NCBI GenBank assembly: GCA_024636785.1
Contig: JAGXGK010000026.1
Span: 1 to 40,741, forward strand
Direction: 5' to 3'
Length of the DNA: 40,741 nt
Source: Gammaproteobacteria bacterium
Lineage (GTDB): Bacteria > Pseudomonadota > Gammaproteobacteria > SZUA-229
This document shows positions 20,309 through 28,526 of this stretch, piece by piece; the first letter of the stretch is position 1, and each line of letters begins with the position of its first letter. Under the pieces are notes generated by a model that saw only the letters and a list, made by a program, of their open reading frames with translations, was not told where the DNA came from and did not search any database. The position numbers and the translations under genes were made by a program.

Positions 20309-20812
20309 TTGAAGCAAACAACAAAAAAGAATCCGTATAGTATCGACGGTTTGCCGTTTTGCCGGTCAGAAAGCCTGCCTTCAGAATGGTTGAATGAGGC
20401 TGTATCAAAGCTGTCAACTAGTAATGTATTATTTCTTGATCCGGACAACGGCTTAGAAATAGATTTATGTAAGTTAAGAAATCAGAAAAAATCAGGTAAA
20501 TTTGCATATTATGAAGAAATAAATCAATTTCATAAAGACAAGGCTTTTACGATTATTTATCATCACTTAAACAGACATAAAAACCATGGCACACATCCTG
20601 ATCAAATACAAAACAGAGCAAATGAGCTAAAAATAAAAATTGATTCTGTGCACACTGTGCACACTGTGCATTGTTTGCGTTATACGCCTTATTCACCAAG
20701 AGCATTTTTCATACTATCGTCAGATAATGTAAGCAGTGAAGTATCAAGCAAACTAAATAGTTTTAGAGATAGCCCTTGGGGTAAATACTGGGATAATTAC
20801 TTTGTTTGTTAA
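20309..20812 (+). CDS. AT-rich hypothetical protein with FLDPDNGLE motif, possibly N-terminally truncated
   Basis: The frame encodes 167 residues from a TTG; no ATG is available early in the frame and there is no ribosome site, so the real N-terminus may be lost. It contains LSTSNVLFLDPDNGLEID, then KFAYYEEINQF, AFTIIYHHLNRHKNHGTHPD and a C-terminal YTPYSPRAFFILSSD. The hydrophobic strand plus DPDNG resembles motif IV of Rossmann-like methyltransferases, and I recall uncharacterised proteins with this pattern, but I cannot name a family. A 9-base tandem repeat at 20650-20671 adds HTVHTVH. Its base composition is much more AT-rich than its neighbours, which suggests horizontal acquisition. Confidence 0.5.
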   Translation: MKQTTKKNPYSIDGLPFCRSESLPSEWLNEAVSKLSTSNVLFLDPDNGLEIDLCKLRNQKKSGKFAYYEEINQFHKDKAFTIIYHHLNRHKNHGTHPDQIQNRANELKIKIDSVHTVHTVHCLRYTPYSPRAFFILSSDNVSSEVSSKLNSFRDSPWGKYWDNYFVC

Positions 20813-20819
20813 TTATGCC

Positions 20820-21035
20820 TCTAAAAAGGAAAAAAGGGTCAAATATCGGTCCAGGGAGCAGCGTCGAACCTAAAAAGAAAAAGGGTCAAGTATAATATTG
20901 ACGATTTATAATTTAAGGCATTATCATACGCGTCAAGTCATTTCATAGACACGAATGGAGACTGGCAGAAGATTGTTCAAGATGGTAAAGAAAAATGAAG
21001 AATGATTATGATACTTGAGCCCTTTTCCTATTCTT
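20820..21035. repeat. decayed insertion-like segment bounded by GGGTCAAGTAT repeats
   Basis: CTAAAAAGGAAAAAAGGGTC (from 20821) and TAAAAAGAAAAAGGGTCAAG (from 20871) are direct repeats. An inverted copy, ATGATACTTGAGCCCTTTTC, starts at 21008. The bounded interior is AT-rich and has no convincing ORF. It looks like the shell of a small mobile element. The rest of 20813-21249 holds a REP-like palindrome near 21096-21120 (CCGGCCTGCGCCGG) and no gene I can support. Confidence 0.5.
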
Positions 21036-21249
21036 TTCTCTCTCAAAGGCCCAAGCATGGATTTCGTCCTTAGATTCGTTAACGGTGCATCCATGCACCA
21101 CTACTCCGGCCTGCGCCGGTATGACGGAGAAGAAGGGTTACAGTTTTGTAAGGGACGCATGTCAATATGCCTTCATTACAGATGTGTAACACAGGACACA
21201 CCCACCACAAAAGGGTAGAATCCCCCGCTTTCCTGCCAACTTTATTTTT

Positions 21250-22863
21250 ATGCTACGCCTTACAGAAATTAGACTTCCCCTCGGTCACTCGCCGGATGAG
21301 CTCCAGCAGGCGATACTAAAGCGTTTGCAGATTGATGCTGATGCACTGCTTAATTATTCCGTGATTCGCCGTGGGTTTGATGCGCGCAAACGCGGGGCGA
21401 TTGTGGCGGTGTATTCGCTGGATGTTGAGGTGGCTGATGAGGCGTTGTTGTTGCAGCGTTTTAGTGACGATCATCACGTCAAGCAGGCGCCGGATACCGA
21501 GTACAAGTTTGTTGCGCAGGCATCTGAAAATCTCAGCAATCGGCCGGTGATTATCGGCACCGGCCCGTGTGGTTTTATGGCCGGGCTGTTGCTGGCGCAG
21601 ATGGGTTTCAAACCGCTGATTCTGGAGCGTGGCAAGGAGGTGCGGCCGCGCACCAAAGACACCTGGGCGCTGTGGCGTGAGCACAAACTTAATCCCGAGT
21701 CGAACGTGCAGTTTGGTGAAGGCGGTGCGGGGACGTTTTCCGACGGCAAGCTGTACACCCAGATCAAAGACCCGCGCCATCTGGGCGTGAAGGTGTTGCA
21801 GGAGTTTGTGAAGGCGGGCGCGCCGGAGGAGATTCTTTTTGTCAGCAAGCCGCATATCGGTACTTTCCGGCTGGTGAGCATGGTGGAGAGAATCCGCGAA
21901 GAGATTGTTGAACTCGGTGGCGAGTTCCGTTTCGAGAGTCGCGTTACCGATATTGAAATTGAACAGGGTCAGGTACGCGGTGTGACGCTGGCTGACGGTC
22001 AGCGTATCGCAGCCGATCACGTCATTCTCGCCGTCGGCCACAGCGCGCGCGATACCTTTCGGATGCTCCATCAGCGCGGCGTTTACATCGAAGCTAAGCC
22101 TTTCTCGATCGGCTTTCGCATCGAACATCCGCAGGCACTGATCGATGAATGCCGATACGGTTCGTTCGCCGGTAACCCCGAACTCGGCGCGGCCGATTAC
22201 AAACTGGTGCACCACTGCAAAAACGGCCGCAGCGTGTACAGTTTCTGCATGTGCCCCGGCGGCACTGTAGTCGCGGCCACTTCCGAAGAGGGCTGCGTGG
22301 TCACCAACGGCATGAGCCAGTATTCGCGCAACGAACGCAACGCCAACAGCGGCATCGTAGTCGGCATCACGCCGGATGATTTTCCTGATGATAATCCACT
22401 GGCGGGCATTGATCTGCAACGCGAACTGGAGGCGCGCGCGTTTGTGCTGGGCGGCAGCAATTACGACGCCCCTGCACAATTGGTGGGCGATTTTCTCAAG
22501 GGCCAAGCATCGACCGAACTCGGTAGCGTGGAACCCTCCTACACACCGGGCATAAATCTCACCGAACTGAGCACGGCGCTACCCGATTACGCCATAGAAG
22601 CGATACGCGAAGCCCTGCCCATGTTTGAACGCAAGATCAAAGGCTTCGCCATGGCCGACGCCGTACTCACCGGCGTCGAAACCCGCACCTCATCACCGAT
22701 ACGCATCAAGCGTAATAACGGTAGTTATCAAAGCATCAACACCAAAGGCCTTTACCCTGCCGGCGAAGGCGCAGGTTATGCCGGTGGTATTTTATCGGCA
22801 GCGGTGGATGGTATCGAAGTTGCCGAAGCGGTGGCGTTGAGTATGGTGTCGAAGCGGGATTGA
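21250..22863 (+). CDS. FAD-dependent dehydrogenase (COG2509-type)
   Basis: The 537-residue flavoprotein has an N-terminal helical and strand region (residues 1-95, including a DARKRG element) before the Rossmann ADP-binding motif VIIGTGPCGFMAGLLLAQMG (GTGPCG at 103-108). NVQFGEGGAGTFSDGKLYT and the C-terminal GLYPAGEGAGYAGGILSAAV are typical of the COG2509 group of uncharacterised FAD-dependent dehydrogenases. Its substrate is unknown. It is transcribed alone between repeat-rich intergenic regions. Confidence 0.9.
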   Translation: MLRLTEIRLPLGHSPDELQQAILKRLQIDADALLNYSVIRRGFDARKRGAIVAVYSLDVEVADEALLLQRFSDDHHVKQAPDTEYKFVAQASENLSNRPVIIGTGPCGFMAGLLLAQMGFKPLILERGKEVRPRTKDTWALWREHKLNPESNVQFGEGGAGTFSDGKLYTQIKDPRHLGVKVLQEFVKAGAPEEILFVSKPHIGTFRLVSMVERIREEIVELGGEFRFESRVTDIEIEQGQVRGVTLADGQRIAADHVILAVGHSARDTFRMLHQRGVYIEAKPFSIGFRIEHPQALIDECRYGSFAGNPELGAADYKLVHHCKNGRSVYSFCMCPGGTVVAATSEEGCVVTNGMSQYSRNERNANSGIVVGITPDDFPDDNPLAGIDLQRELEARAFVLGGSNYDAPAQLVGDFLKGQASTELGSVEPSYTPGINLTELSTALPDYAIEAIREALPMFERKIKGFAMADAVLTGVETRTSSPIRIKRNNGSYQSINTKGLYPAGEGAGYAGGILSAAVDGIEVAEAVALSMVSKRD

Positions 22864-22878
22864 TTGGGTAAAGCTAAA

Positions 22879-23222
22879 AACTTTTTTCACCGCAGAGAAG
22901 TTTTAGGTTTTAAGTCAAAGGCTTTTTACCGCAGAGGTCGCAGAGAACGCAGAGAAAAACTTTAGTTTTTTTTGATTTATCTGTCATTTCGACCATTGGG
23001 AGAAATCTTGCATTTGATCTTCTGCACTATCAAACAACGAAAGATCCCTCTCTGCGTTCGGGATGACAATGAATCAGAATATCCTAATTTTTTCTCTGCG
23101 CCTCTGCGGTTAATTTTTTTATTTAAATACCTAAAGTTTTCCTTCGCGTTCTCTGCGTCCTCTGCGCCTCTGCGGTGAATGCACTTATTTAAATCTTTAA
23201 GATTCCTCTGCGGTGAAAAAGT
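22879..23222. repeat. CGCAGAG composite inverted-repeat cluster, left of the MacAB-like operon
   Basis: Left units (CACCGCAGAGAAG from 22889 and ACCGCAGAGGTCGCAGAGAA from 22928) face right units (TCTCTGCGCCTCTGCGG near 23092, CTCTGCGTCCTCTGCGCCTC near 23151, TTCCTCTGCGGTGAAAAAG near 23203). Bases 22910-22965 match 26541-26596 at 53 of 56 positions in the same orientation. A different repeat is nested in the middle (22982-23068). The cluster fills the gap between two convergent genes, and no gene is present. Confidence 0.85.
22982..23068. repeat. nested TGTCAT-type inverted repeat
   Basis: The arms TGTCATTTCGACCATTGGGA (from 22982) and the complement of the segment ending at 23068 (TGTCATCCCGAACGCAGAGA) share their outer and inner ends and enclose about 30 bases. 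It resembles a short palindromic repeat common in intergenic regions of many bacteria. It sits inside the CGCAGAG cluster. A half copy occurs at about 31999-32022 inside another such cluster. Confidence 0.65.
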
Positions 23223-23225
23223 CTT

Positions 23226-24431
23226 TTACTCATGCCGCAGGGCTTCTATCGGGTCGAGGGCGGCGGCGCGTCTGGCGGGGAAGTAGCCGAAGGCGATGCC
23301 TATGACTACCGAGAACAGGAAGGCGACCAAAACCATGTCGGCTTCGATGACGAAGGGGATGTTGAACATTCCGGCGATGAACCTGCCGGCGGTGAGGGCG
23401 AGGGCGATGCCGAACAGGCCGCCGAAGGCGGAGAGCACCATGGCTTCGACCAGGAACTGGGTGAGTACGTCGCGCGCGCGTGCGCCGATGGCGAGACGGA
23501 TGCCGATTTCGCGGGTGCGTTCGGTGACGGACACCAGCATGATGTTCATGATGCCGATGCCGCCGACCAGCAGGCTGACGGCGGCGACTGCGCCGAGCAG
23601 GGTGGTGAGGATCTGGGTGGTGCCGGTGAGGGTTCGGGCAATTTCCTGCATGTCCATGACGCTGAAGTCGTCCTCGTCGCCGGTGCGGATGCGGCGGCGT
23701 TCGCGCATCTGCACTTCGATGTCGCGCTGTACCGTGGCGGTGGCGACGCCTTCGCGGGCGGAGATGCGAATACGGGAGACGTCCTGATTGCCGGCAATGC
23801 GCCGCCATAAGGTGCGTAGCGGTGTCACCACGATGTCGTCCTGATCCGAGCCGCCGGCTGACTGACCTTTGCTGGCGAGCAGGCCGATGACTTCACAGGC
23901 GATTTTTTGCAGGCGGATGCTGTTGCCGACCGGATTCTGACTGCCGAACAGGTTCTCTCGCACAGTCTCGCCGATGACGCAAACACTGCTGCCGGCACGT
24001 AATTCACTCTCGGTAAAAAAACGCCCCTGTTGCAACTGCCAGTTGCCTACCTCAAAGAAACGGTTGTCGCTGCCGGTGACGCTGGTCGCCCAGTTTTCAT
24101 TGCCGTAGATGACGACCATGGCCTGCGAGGCGTGCGGCGCGGCGACGGCGACGCCGCTGATTTCGTTTTCGATGGCGTCGACATCATTCAGTTTGAACGG
24201 TGGTGCCTGACTGCGCGCACCGGCGCCGAAACGTTGGCCGGGGTGCAGGAATAACAGGTTGCTGCCTAGATTTTCAATCTGCTGTTTGATCTGTAGGGTA
24301 GCGCCGCTGCCGAGGTTGACCATGATGATCACCGAGGCGACGCCGATGACGATGCCGAGGGTGGTCAGAAACGAACGCAGCATATTACGGCGAATCGAGC
24401 GCAGGGCCAGCAGCAGTGCATTCCAGATCAT
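23226..24431 (-). CDS. MacB-like ABC transporter permease (FtsX/MacB type, no fused ATPase)
   Basis: The 401-residue permease has an N-terminal membrane helix (SFLTTLGIVIGVASVIIMVN), a large periplasmic MacB-PCD region (about residues 45-270) and three C-terminal helices (around TTLLGAVAAVSLLVGGIGIM, MVLSAFGGLFGIALALTAGR and MVLVAFLFSVVIGIAFGY). TERTREIGIRLAIGAR is the typical coupling sequence. Unlike E. coli MacB, the ATPase is a separate protein encoded just upstream with a 4-base overlap. With the adaptor it should form a tripartite, mechanotransmission-type exporter. Confidence 0.93.
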   Translation of the reverse strand: MIWNALLLALRSIRRNMLRSFLTTLGIVIGVASVIIMVNLGSGATLQIKQQIENLGSNLLFLHPGQRFGAGARSQAPPFKLNDVDAIENEISGVAVAAPHASQAMVVIYGNENWATSVTGSDNRFFEVGNWQLQQGRFFTESELRAGSSVCVIGETVRENLFGSQNPVGNSIRLQKIACEVIGLLASKGQSAGGSDQDDIVVTPLRTLWRRIAGNQDVSRIRISAREGVATATVQRDIEVQMRERRRIRTGDEDDFSVMDMQEIARTLTGTTQILTTLLGAVAAVSLLVGGIGIMNIMLVSVTERTREIGIRLAIGARARDVLTQFLVEAMVLSAFGGLFGIALALTAGRFIAGMFNIPFVIEADMVLVAFLFSVVIGIAFGYFPARRAAALDPIEALRHE

Positions 24432-25138
24432 GTCGGGCGCTCACTGTTGTGGCTGTCTTTGGCGATGCGGCCGTCGAGAAAGCGGACGGTGCGCTGGGCA
24501 TAGGCGGCAATGTCGGTTTCGTGGGTGACCATGACGATGGTGATGCCCAGATCGCGGTTGAAGCTTTGCAGCAGCGCCATAATTTCCTGGCTGCTGGCGC
24601 TGTCGAGGTTGCCGGTCGGCTCGTCGGCCAGAAGCAGGCCGGGGCGGGTGACAATGGCGCGGGCGATGGCGACGCGCTGTTGCTGGCCGCCAGAGAGCTC
24701 GCTCTGGGTGTGGTGCGCCCAGTTTGCAAGGCCGACCTGAGCCAGTGCTTCCAGTCCCAGACGATGACGCTCATCGACGGGGGTGTTGCGGTAGATCAGT
24801 GGCAGCTCGACATTTTCCAGCGCCGAGGTACGCGCCAGCAGATTAAAGCCCTGAAAGACAAAGCCCAGATAGTGGCGGCGCAGCAACGCCAGCTGATCAC
24901 GGTTGAGACTGCCGACATCAATGCCCTGATACAGATATTCGCCTGAGGTCGGGGTGTCGAGGCAGCCGATAATGTTCATGCAGGTCGATTTGCCCGAACC
25001 GCTCGGCCCCATCACCGCGACAAATTCGCCGGTATGAATGCTCAGGTCGATACCACGCAGCGCCGGCATGGCGGCCTGGCCGCTACCATAAATCTTGCTC
25101 ACCCCCTGGAGTGCTATCAACGGCTGGCCGGTCGTCAT
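24428..25138 (-). CDS. MacB/LolD-type ABC transporter ATP-binding protein
   Basis: The 236-residue ATPase has Walker A GPSGSGKS (residues 44-51), signature LSGGQQQR (148-155), Walker B LLLADEP (168-174) and the switch histidine in [20 protein letters not shown] and the overall size are typical of the MacB/LolD branch. It overlaps the adaptor gene upstream by one base (TAATG) and the permease gene by 4 bases, so the three are translationally linked. Confidence 0.95.
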   Translation of the reverse strand: MTTGQPLIALQGVSKIYGSGQAAMPALRGIDLSIHTGEFVAVMGPSGSGKSTCMNIIGCLDTPTSGEYLYQGIDVGSLNRDQLALLRRHYLGFVFQGFNLLARTSALENVELPLIYRNTPVDERHRLGLEALAQVGLANWAHHTQSELSGGQQQRVAIARAIVTRPGLLLADEPTGNLDSASSQEIMALLQSFNRDLGITIVMVTHETDIAAYAQRTVRFLDGRIAKDSHNSERPT

Positions 25139-26403
25139 TATTGCTTCGCCTGAATGCTCTCGGTGATCACCGCCATGCCCGGCTCCAGTTCGCCTTCCAG
25201 CACCTCGGTATGGTAGCCGTCGCTTTCACCTAGTTTGATCATCAGCGATTGTGGTTCGCCGTTTTTGAGCAGCCAGATCTTGCGCATCATGCCCGCTTCG
25301 GTCGGTGCCGGGGTGCTGCGCGGACTACGCGAGCGGCTAAATAGCTGGTTGATGACGCTGCCACTGGCCTGAGCTTTTACCGGAGCAACCGGCGGGCTGT
25401 AGCGCAGTGCGGCATTGGGGATGAGCAGGGCATCATCGATCTGGCGGGTAATGATTTCGGCGGTAGCGGTCATGCCGGGCAGCAGTTGCAGGTCTTCGTT
25501 GTTCACGCCGAGTATGGTTTCATAACTGACAACGCCCTCGGTGGTTTGCGGCGCATGACGGACCTGAGTGATGTCGGCGTTGAAGCTGCGATTAGAGTAA
25601 GCATCGACATTGAAGATGGCCTGCTGGCCATCGCGGATGCGGCCGATATCGGCCTCGTCGACAGAGACGATCAGCTGCATGCGGCTGAGGTCTTCGGCCA
25701 ACGTGAACAGCACCGGGGTCTGGAATGAAGCGGCAACGGTCTGCCCCGGTTCCACCTTGCGGTCGAGTACGATGCCGTTGATGGGGGAGCGGATAGTGGC
25801 TTTTTCTAGACTGGTCTGATGACCGCTGAGCACCGCCTGCGCGATGGCGACCTGGGCTTTGGCGCTGGCCACACCGGCCTGAGCGCGAGCGTAGGCGGCC
25901 TTGGCAACATCGACATCGTTGTCCGAACACATCTGTTGTTTCGCCAGTTCACGGCAGCGCCTGAGCGCAAGCTGTCTCTCCAGCTCGGTAGCCACGGCTT
26001 CCTTCACCCCGGCCTGGGCTGACTGCAAAGCTGCTTTGGCTTCGGCGACCCGGTTGGCCAGCGTTGAAGTATCAAGCTGAGCCAGTACCTGATTGATGCG
26101 GATCTTATTGTTGAAATCAACCGGTACACTGGCGATAGTGCCGGAGACTTCACTGCCCACCTCGACCTGATTGAGTGGTTGCAGATTGCCGGTGGCAGTG
26201 ACCATAAGCGTGAGATCGCCGCGTTCAACATCGGCGGTGCGGTAACTGAACGTGGAATCACTATCATCATCCAGCCATAACCACAGCAGCAGCGCCGATA
26301 CGAAGACGAAGGCCAGCACGAGACGCCAGCGCCAGCGCGAACTCTTTTCCCGGCCAAGGCCTAGTGTCTGTTGAATGTCGTCACTGTTCAGCTGATCTAC
26401 CAT
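25138..26403 (-). CDS. MacA-like periplasmic adaptor
   Basis: The 421-residue HlyD-family protein has one N-terminal membrane helix (about residues 26-43), then a lipoyl half (QVEVGSEVSGTIASVPVDFN), a long alpha-hairpin rich in Ala and Gln (about residues 105-205) and the second half SPINGIVLDRKVEPGQTV. This is the MacA layout. The hairpin contains two cysteines (LRRCRELAKQQMCSD), which is uncommon. First gene of the leftward operon; it probably links the ABC pair to a TolC-like outer-membrane channel encoded elsewhere. The substrate is unknown. Confidence 0.93.
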   Translation of the reverse strand: MVDQLNSDDIQQTLGLGREKSSRWRWRLVLAFVFVSALLLWLWLDDDSDSTFSYRTADVERGDLTLMVTATGNLQPLNQVEVGSEVSGTIASVPVDFNNKIRINQVLAQLDTSTLANRVAEAKAALQSAQAGVKEAVATELERQLALRRCRELAKQQMCSDNDVDVAKAAYARAQAGVASAKAQVAIAQAVLSGHQTSLEKATIRSPINGIVLDRKVEPGQTVAASFQTPVLFTLAEDLSRMQLIVSVDEADIGRIRDGQQAIFNVDAYSNRSFNADITQVRHAPQTTEGVVSYETILGVNNEDLQLLPGMTATAEIITRQIDDALLIPNAALRYSPPVAPVKAQASGSVINQLFSRSRSPRSTPAPTEAGMMRKIWLLKNGEPQSLMIKLGESDGYHTEVLEGELEPGMAVITESIQAKQ

Positions 26404-26512
26404 GTACGCCTCGTGCTTCGGAAACTATTTAGATAAATATTGGGGGAGTAATATAACAGGAATAGACTGATGTTTTACCATTAGGTTTCTTGAGGTGTCG
26501 TTGTTGGGGAAA

Positions 26513-26866
26513 AGCTTGCACCGCAGAGGATTGTTAGTGCTTAAGTCAAAAGCTTTTCACCGCAGAGGTCGCAGAGAGCGCAGAGAAAAACTTTAGACGT
26601 TTAACTAAATACGCTCACCGCAGAGGCGCGGAGGCGCAGAGAAAACATAATTGATGTTTAAGCGTGTAACTATTGATAGTTTTTGACGTTTAAAATGAAT
26701 CGTCGAATTACTGGTTATGATTTTATAAAACATAGGGTTTTCTCCGCGCATCAGCGGTGAAAGCCCTTAATTAAATCATTAAGTTTTCTCTGCGTTCTCT
26801 GCGACCTCTGCGGTGAAAGATTTTAACTAAATTTTTCAGATTCCTCTGCGGTAAAAAGTTTTTTCA
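26513..26866. repeat. CGCAGAG composite inverted-repeat cluster, right of the MacAB-like operon
   Basis: Left units (GCACCGCAGAGGA from 26519, CACCGCAGAGGTCGCAGAGA from 26559, CTCACCGCAGAGGCGCGGAG from 26614) face right units (CTCTGCGTTCTCTGCGACCT near 26787 and TTCCTCTGCGGTAAAAAG near 26841). The arrangement mirrors the cluster at 22879-23222, including the short terminal unit. The 26404-26881 gap between the adaptor and the ATP-grasp gene otherwise holds only the adaptor's promoter region. Confidence 0.85.
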
Positions 26867-26881
26867 TTTTTCTATAGCGTC

Positions 26882-28363
26882 TTAAATACCATTCCGCTTG
26901 CGTTCCAGGCGGCGGATAAATTCTTCCAGAATGATGCGATATAGGTCGTCTTTCAAATACAGGTCTTCAACCCCCGAATCGACATTGGGGTTGTCGTTGA
27001 CTTCGATCACCATGGCGGTGTCGCCAAACTGTTTTACATCGACGCCATACAGGCCATCGCCAATGAGGTTGGCGGCGCGGCTGGCGACGTCGAGTACTTT
27101 TTTCGGGGTCTCGTGCAAGGGCAGGGTGCGAAAGCCGCCGGAAACAACTTTGCCGCCTTTGCTGTGTTTGTAAATCTGCCAGTGGCCTCGGGTCATGAAA
27201 TACTGGCAGCTGAAAATGGGTTTTTTGTTGAGCATGCCGATGCGCCAGTCGTAGTCGGTAAAACTGTAGGCCTGCGCCAGCACCAGCGCAGATTGTTTGA
27301 ACAGTTCATCAAGGTGCTGCTTTAATTCCTGTTCATTTTCGACTTTAACCACGCCGCGCGAAAAAGAGCCGTCCGGTATTTTGATCACCATAGGATAACC
27401 CAGTGTTTCGATGGCTCTTTCCTGATCTTCTTTTTGCAGATCCTTGCTCAGAATTAATGTTTTTGGCGTCGGCACGCCGTTGGTACTGAGCAGGTCAGCC
27501 AGAAAAATTTTATTGGTGCAGCGCAGGATGGATTGTGGATCATCAAGCACTACCATGCCTTCGCTTTCGGCGCGTTTGGCGAAACGATAGGTGTGGTTGT
27601 TGATGGCTGTGGTTTCACGAATAAACAGGGCGTCGTATTCAGCCAGGCGCGAATAATCTTTTTTCGTGATCAGCTCGGCATTGATGCCCATCTGTTTGCC
27701 AATGCTGACAAACTTTTTCAGTGCGGATTTATCGCTGGGCGGTAGCTTTTCATCAGGGTCAGCGAGTATCGCCAGATCATAACGGCTTTTTTTACGTGAA
27801 CGCGGTTTGCGCCATACCGAGGCGTTGAATCTTTCCAGCGCGGCAGCGAACAGGTCTTCTTCATGCTCGTTGAGGGAATTTAGAGCGCCGGGTTTGATTG
27901 AATCTATGATCCAGCGTTCTCGCCGTTTTAAAGTCACGATGAGAATGGGGCTGGCGAACAGTTCAAAAATCTGCCGTCCCAGATTCTCCAGCTGCGGGAT
28001 GTCCGGGTTACCGAAAAACAGTTTCATGGTTTGGGAGTTGCCGCCAATGCGGCGATCGTGCAGCAGTTTTTCCAGTATCTGGTTCAGGTTGCCGATGTCC
28101 AGGCTGTAGAGTGATTTATTGCTCAGGTCGTTAATGCTGCGCACCGAAGGGATGACCTTGTGGTTGCGTGCTTCCGCCAGTAGTGAGCAGTAGTAGCCAT
28201 TGGTCAGGTATTTGTAGCTGCGGCAGAGATTGATAACATGGGTGTTCGGCAGTTTGAACTGCTCATCATGGGAGAGGTAATCCTGAACACTGATAACCTT
28301 ATCCGAGGGGCTATAGGCTTTCCAGTCGTGTGGGTTATCAACGACGATTAAAACAGGGTGCAT
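26882..28363 (-). CDS. RimK-like ATP-grasp ligase with RLAN-type N-terminal domain
   Basis: The 493-residue protein has two parts. Residues about 1-180 (MHPVLIVVDNPHDWK, VISVQDYLS, VINLCRSYKYLTNGYYCSLL) fit the RLAN (RimK-like ATP-grasp N-terminal) domain. Residues about 195-485 form a RimK-like ATP-grasp fold, with CTNKIFLADLLSTNGVPTP, the glycine-rich loop VIKIPDGSFSRGV (326-338), DYDWRIGML, and magnesium-binding GVDVKQ plus VIEVNDNPN (Glu454, Asn456, Asn458). Such enzymes form amide bonds between a carboxylate and an amine using ATP. The substrate is unknown. It is divergent from a peptidase and a GNAT-peptidase gene, the characteristic context of RLAN proteins. Confidence 0.9.
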   Translation of the reverse strand: MHPVLIVVDNPHDWKAYSPSDKVISVQDYLSHDEQFKLPNTHVINLCRSYKYLTNGYYCSLLAEARNHKVIPSVRSINDLSNKSLYSLDIGNLNQILEKLLHDRRIGGNSQTMKLFFGNPDIPQLENLGRQIFELFASPILIVTLKRRERWIIDSIKPGALNSLNEHEEDLFAAALERFNASVWRKPRSRKKSRYDLAILADPDEKLPPSDKSALKKFVSIGKQMGINAELITKKDYSRLAEYDALFIRETTAINNHTYRFAKRAESEGMVVLDDPQSILRCTNKIFLADLLSTNGVPTPKTLILSKDLQKEDQERAIETLGYPMVIKIPDGSFSRGVVKVENEQELKQHLDELFKQSALVLAQAYSFTDYDWRIGMLNKKPIFSCQYFMTRGHWQIYKHSKGGKVVSGGFRTLPLHETPKKVLDVASRAANLIGDGLYGVDVKQFGDTAMVIEVNDNPNVDSGVEDLYLKDDLYRIILEEFIRRLERKRNGI

Positions 28364-28434
28364 GCAGGTGTTCCATTAATAAGATTGATTTCTAATGTGG
28401 TCACGTAGGACGCCACCAAAAGGAAACAGAACGG

Positions 28435-28440
28435 TATAAT
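28435..28440 (+). promoter_or_regulatory. candidate -10 box in the divergent ligase/peptidase promoter region
   Basis: A perfect TATAAT sits 86 bases before the peptidase start in the 163-base gap between the divergent ATP-grasp and M14-type genes. No good -35 lies at normal spacing, so an activator or a chance match is possible. The gap must contain both outward promoters. Confidence 0.35.
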
Positions 28441-28526
28441 AAATCAAGAAATGTTTTTTGTACGTAATGTAGAATTAATTTTTAATCCCATTTTCGCGCT
28501 CAGTTTTGAGTCTGCCACAGGATACT

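Noticed and set aside
21015-21218. Small plus-strand ORF before the FAD dehydrogenase gene
   Set aside because: It spans the inverted repeat and a REP-like palindrome, with no domain and no ribosome site.
22972-23178. Plus-strand ORF across the 22.9 kb repeat cluster
   Set aside because: It consists entirely of nested dispersed repeats, with no ribosome site and no recognisable domain.
23230-23810. Long ORFs antisense to, or in another frame of, the MacB-like permease gene
   Set aside because: They have low-complexity composition caused by GC-biased codon positions in the real gene, which has clear domains and tight coupling to its neighbours.
22879-26866. CGCAGAG repeats considered as CRISPR arrays
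   Set aside because: The units are irregular in length, inverted relative to each other, without uniform spacers, and no cas gene is present.
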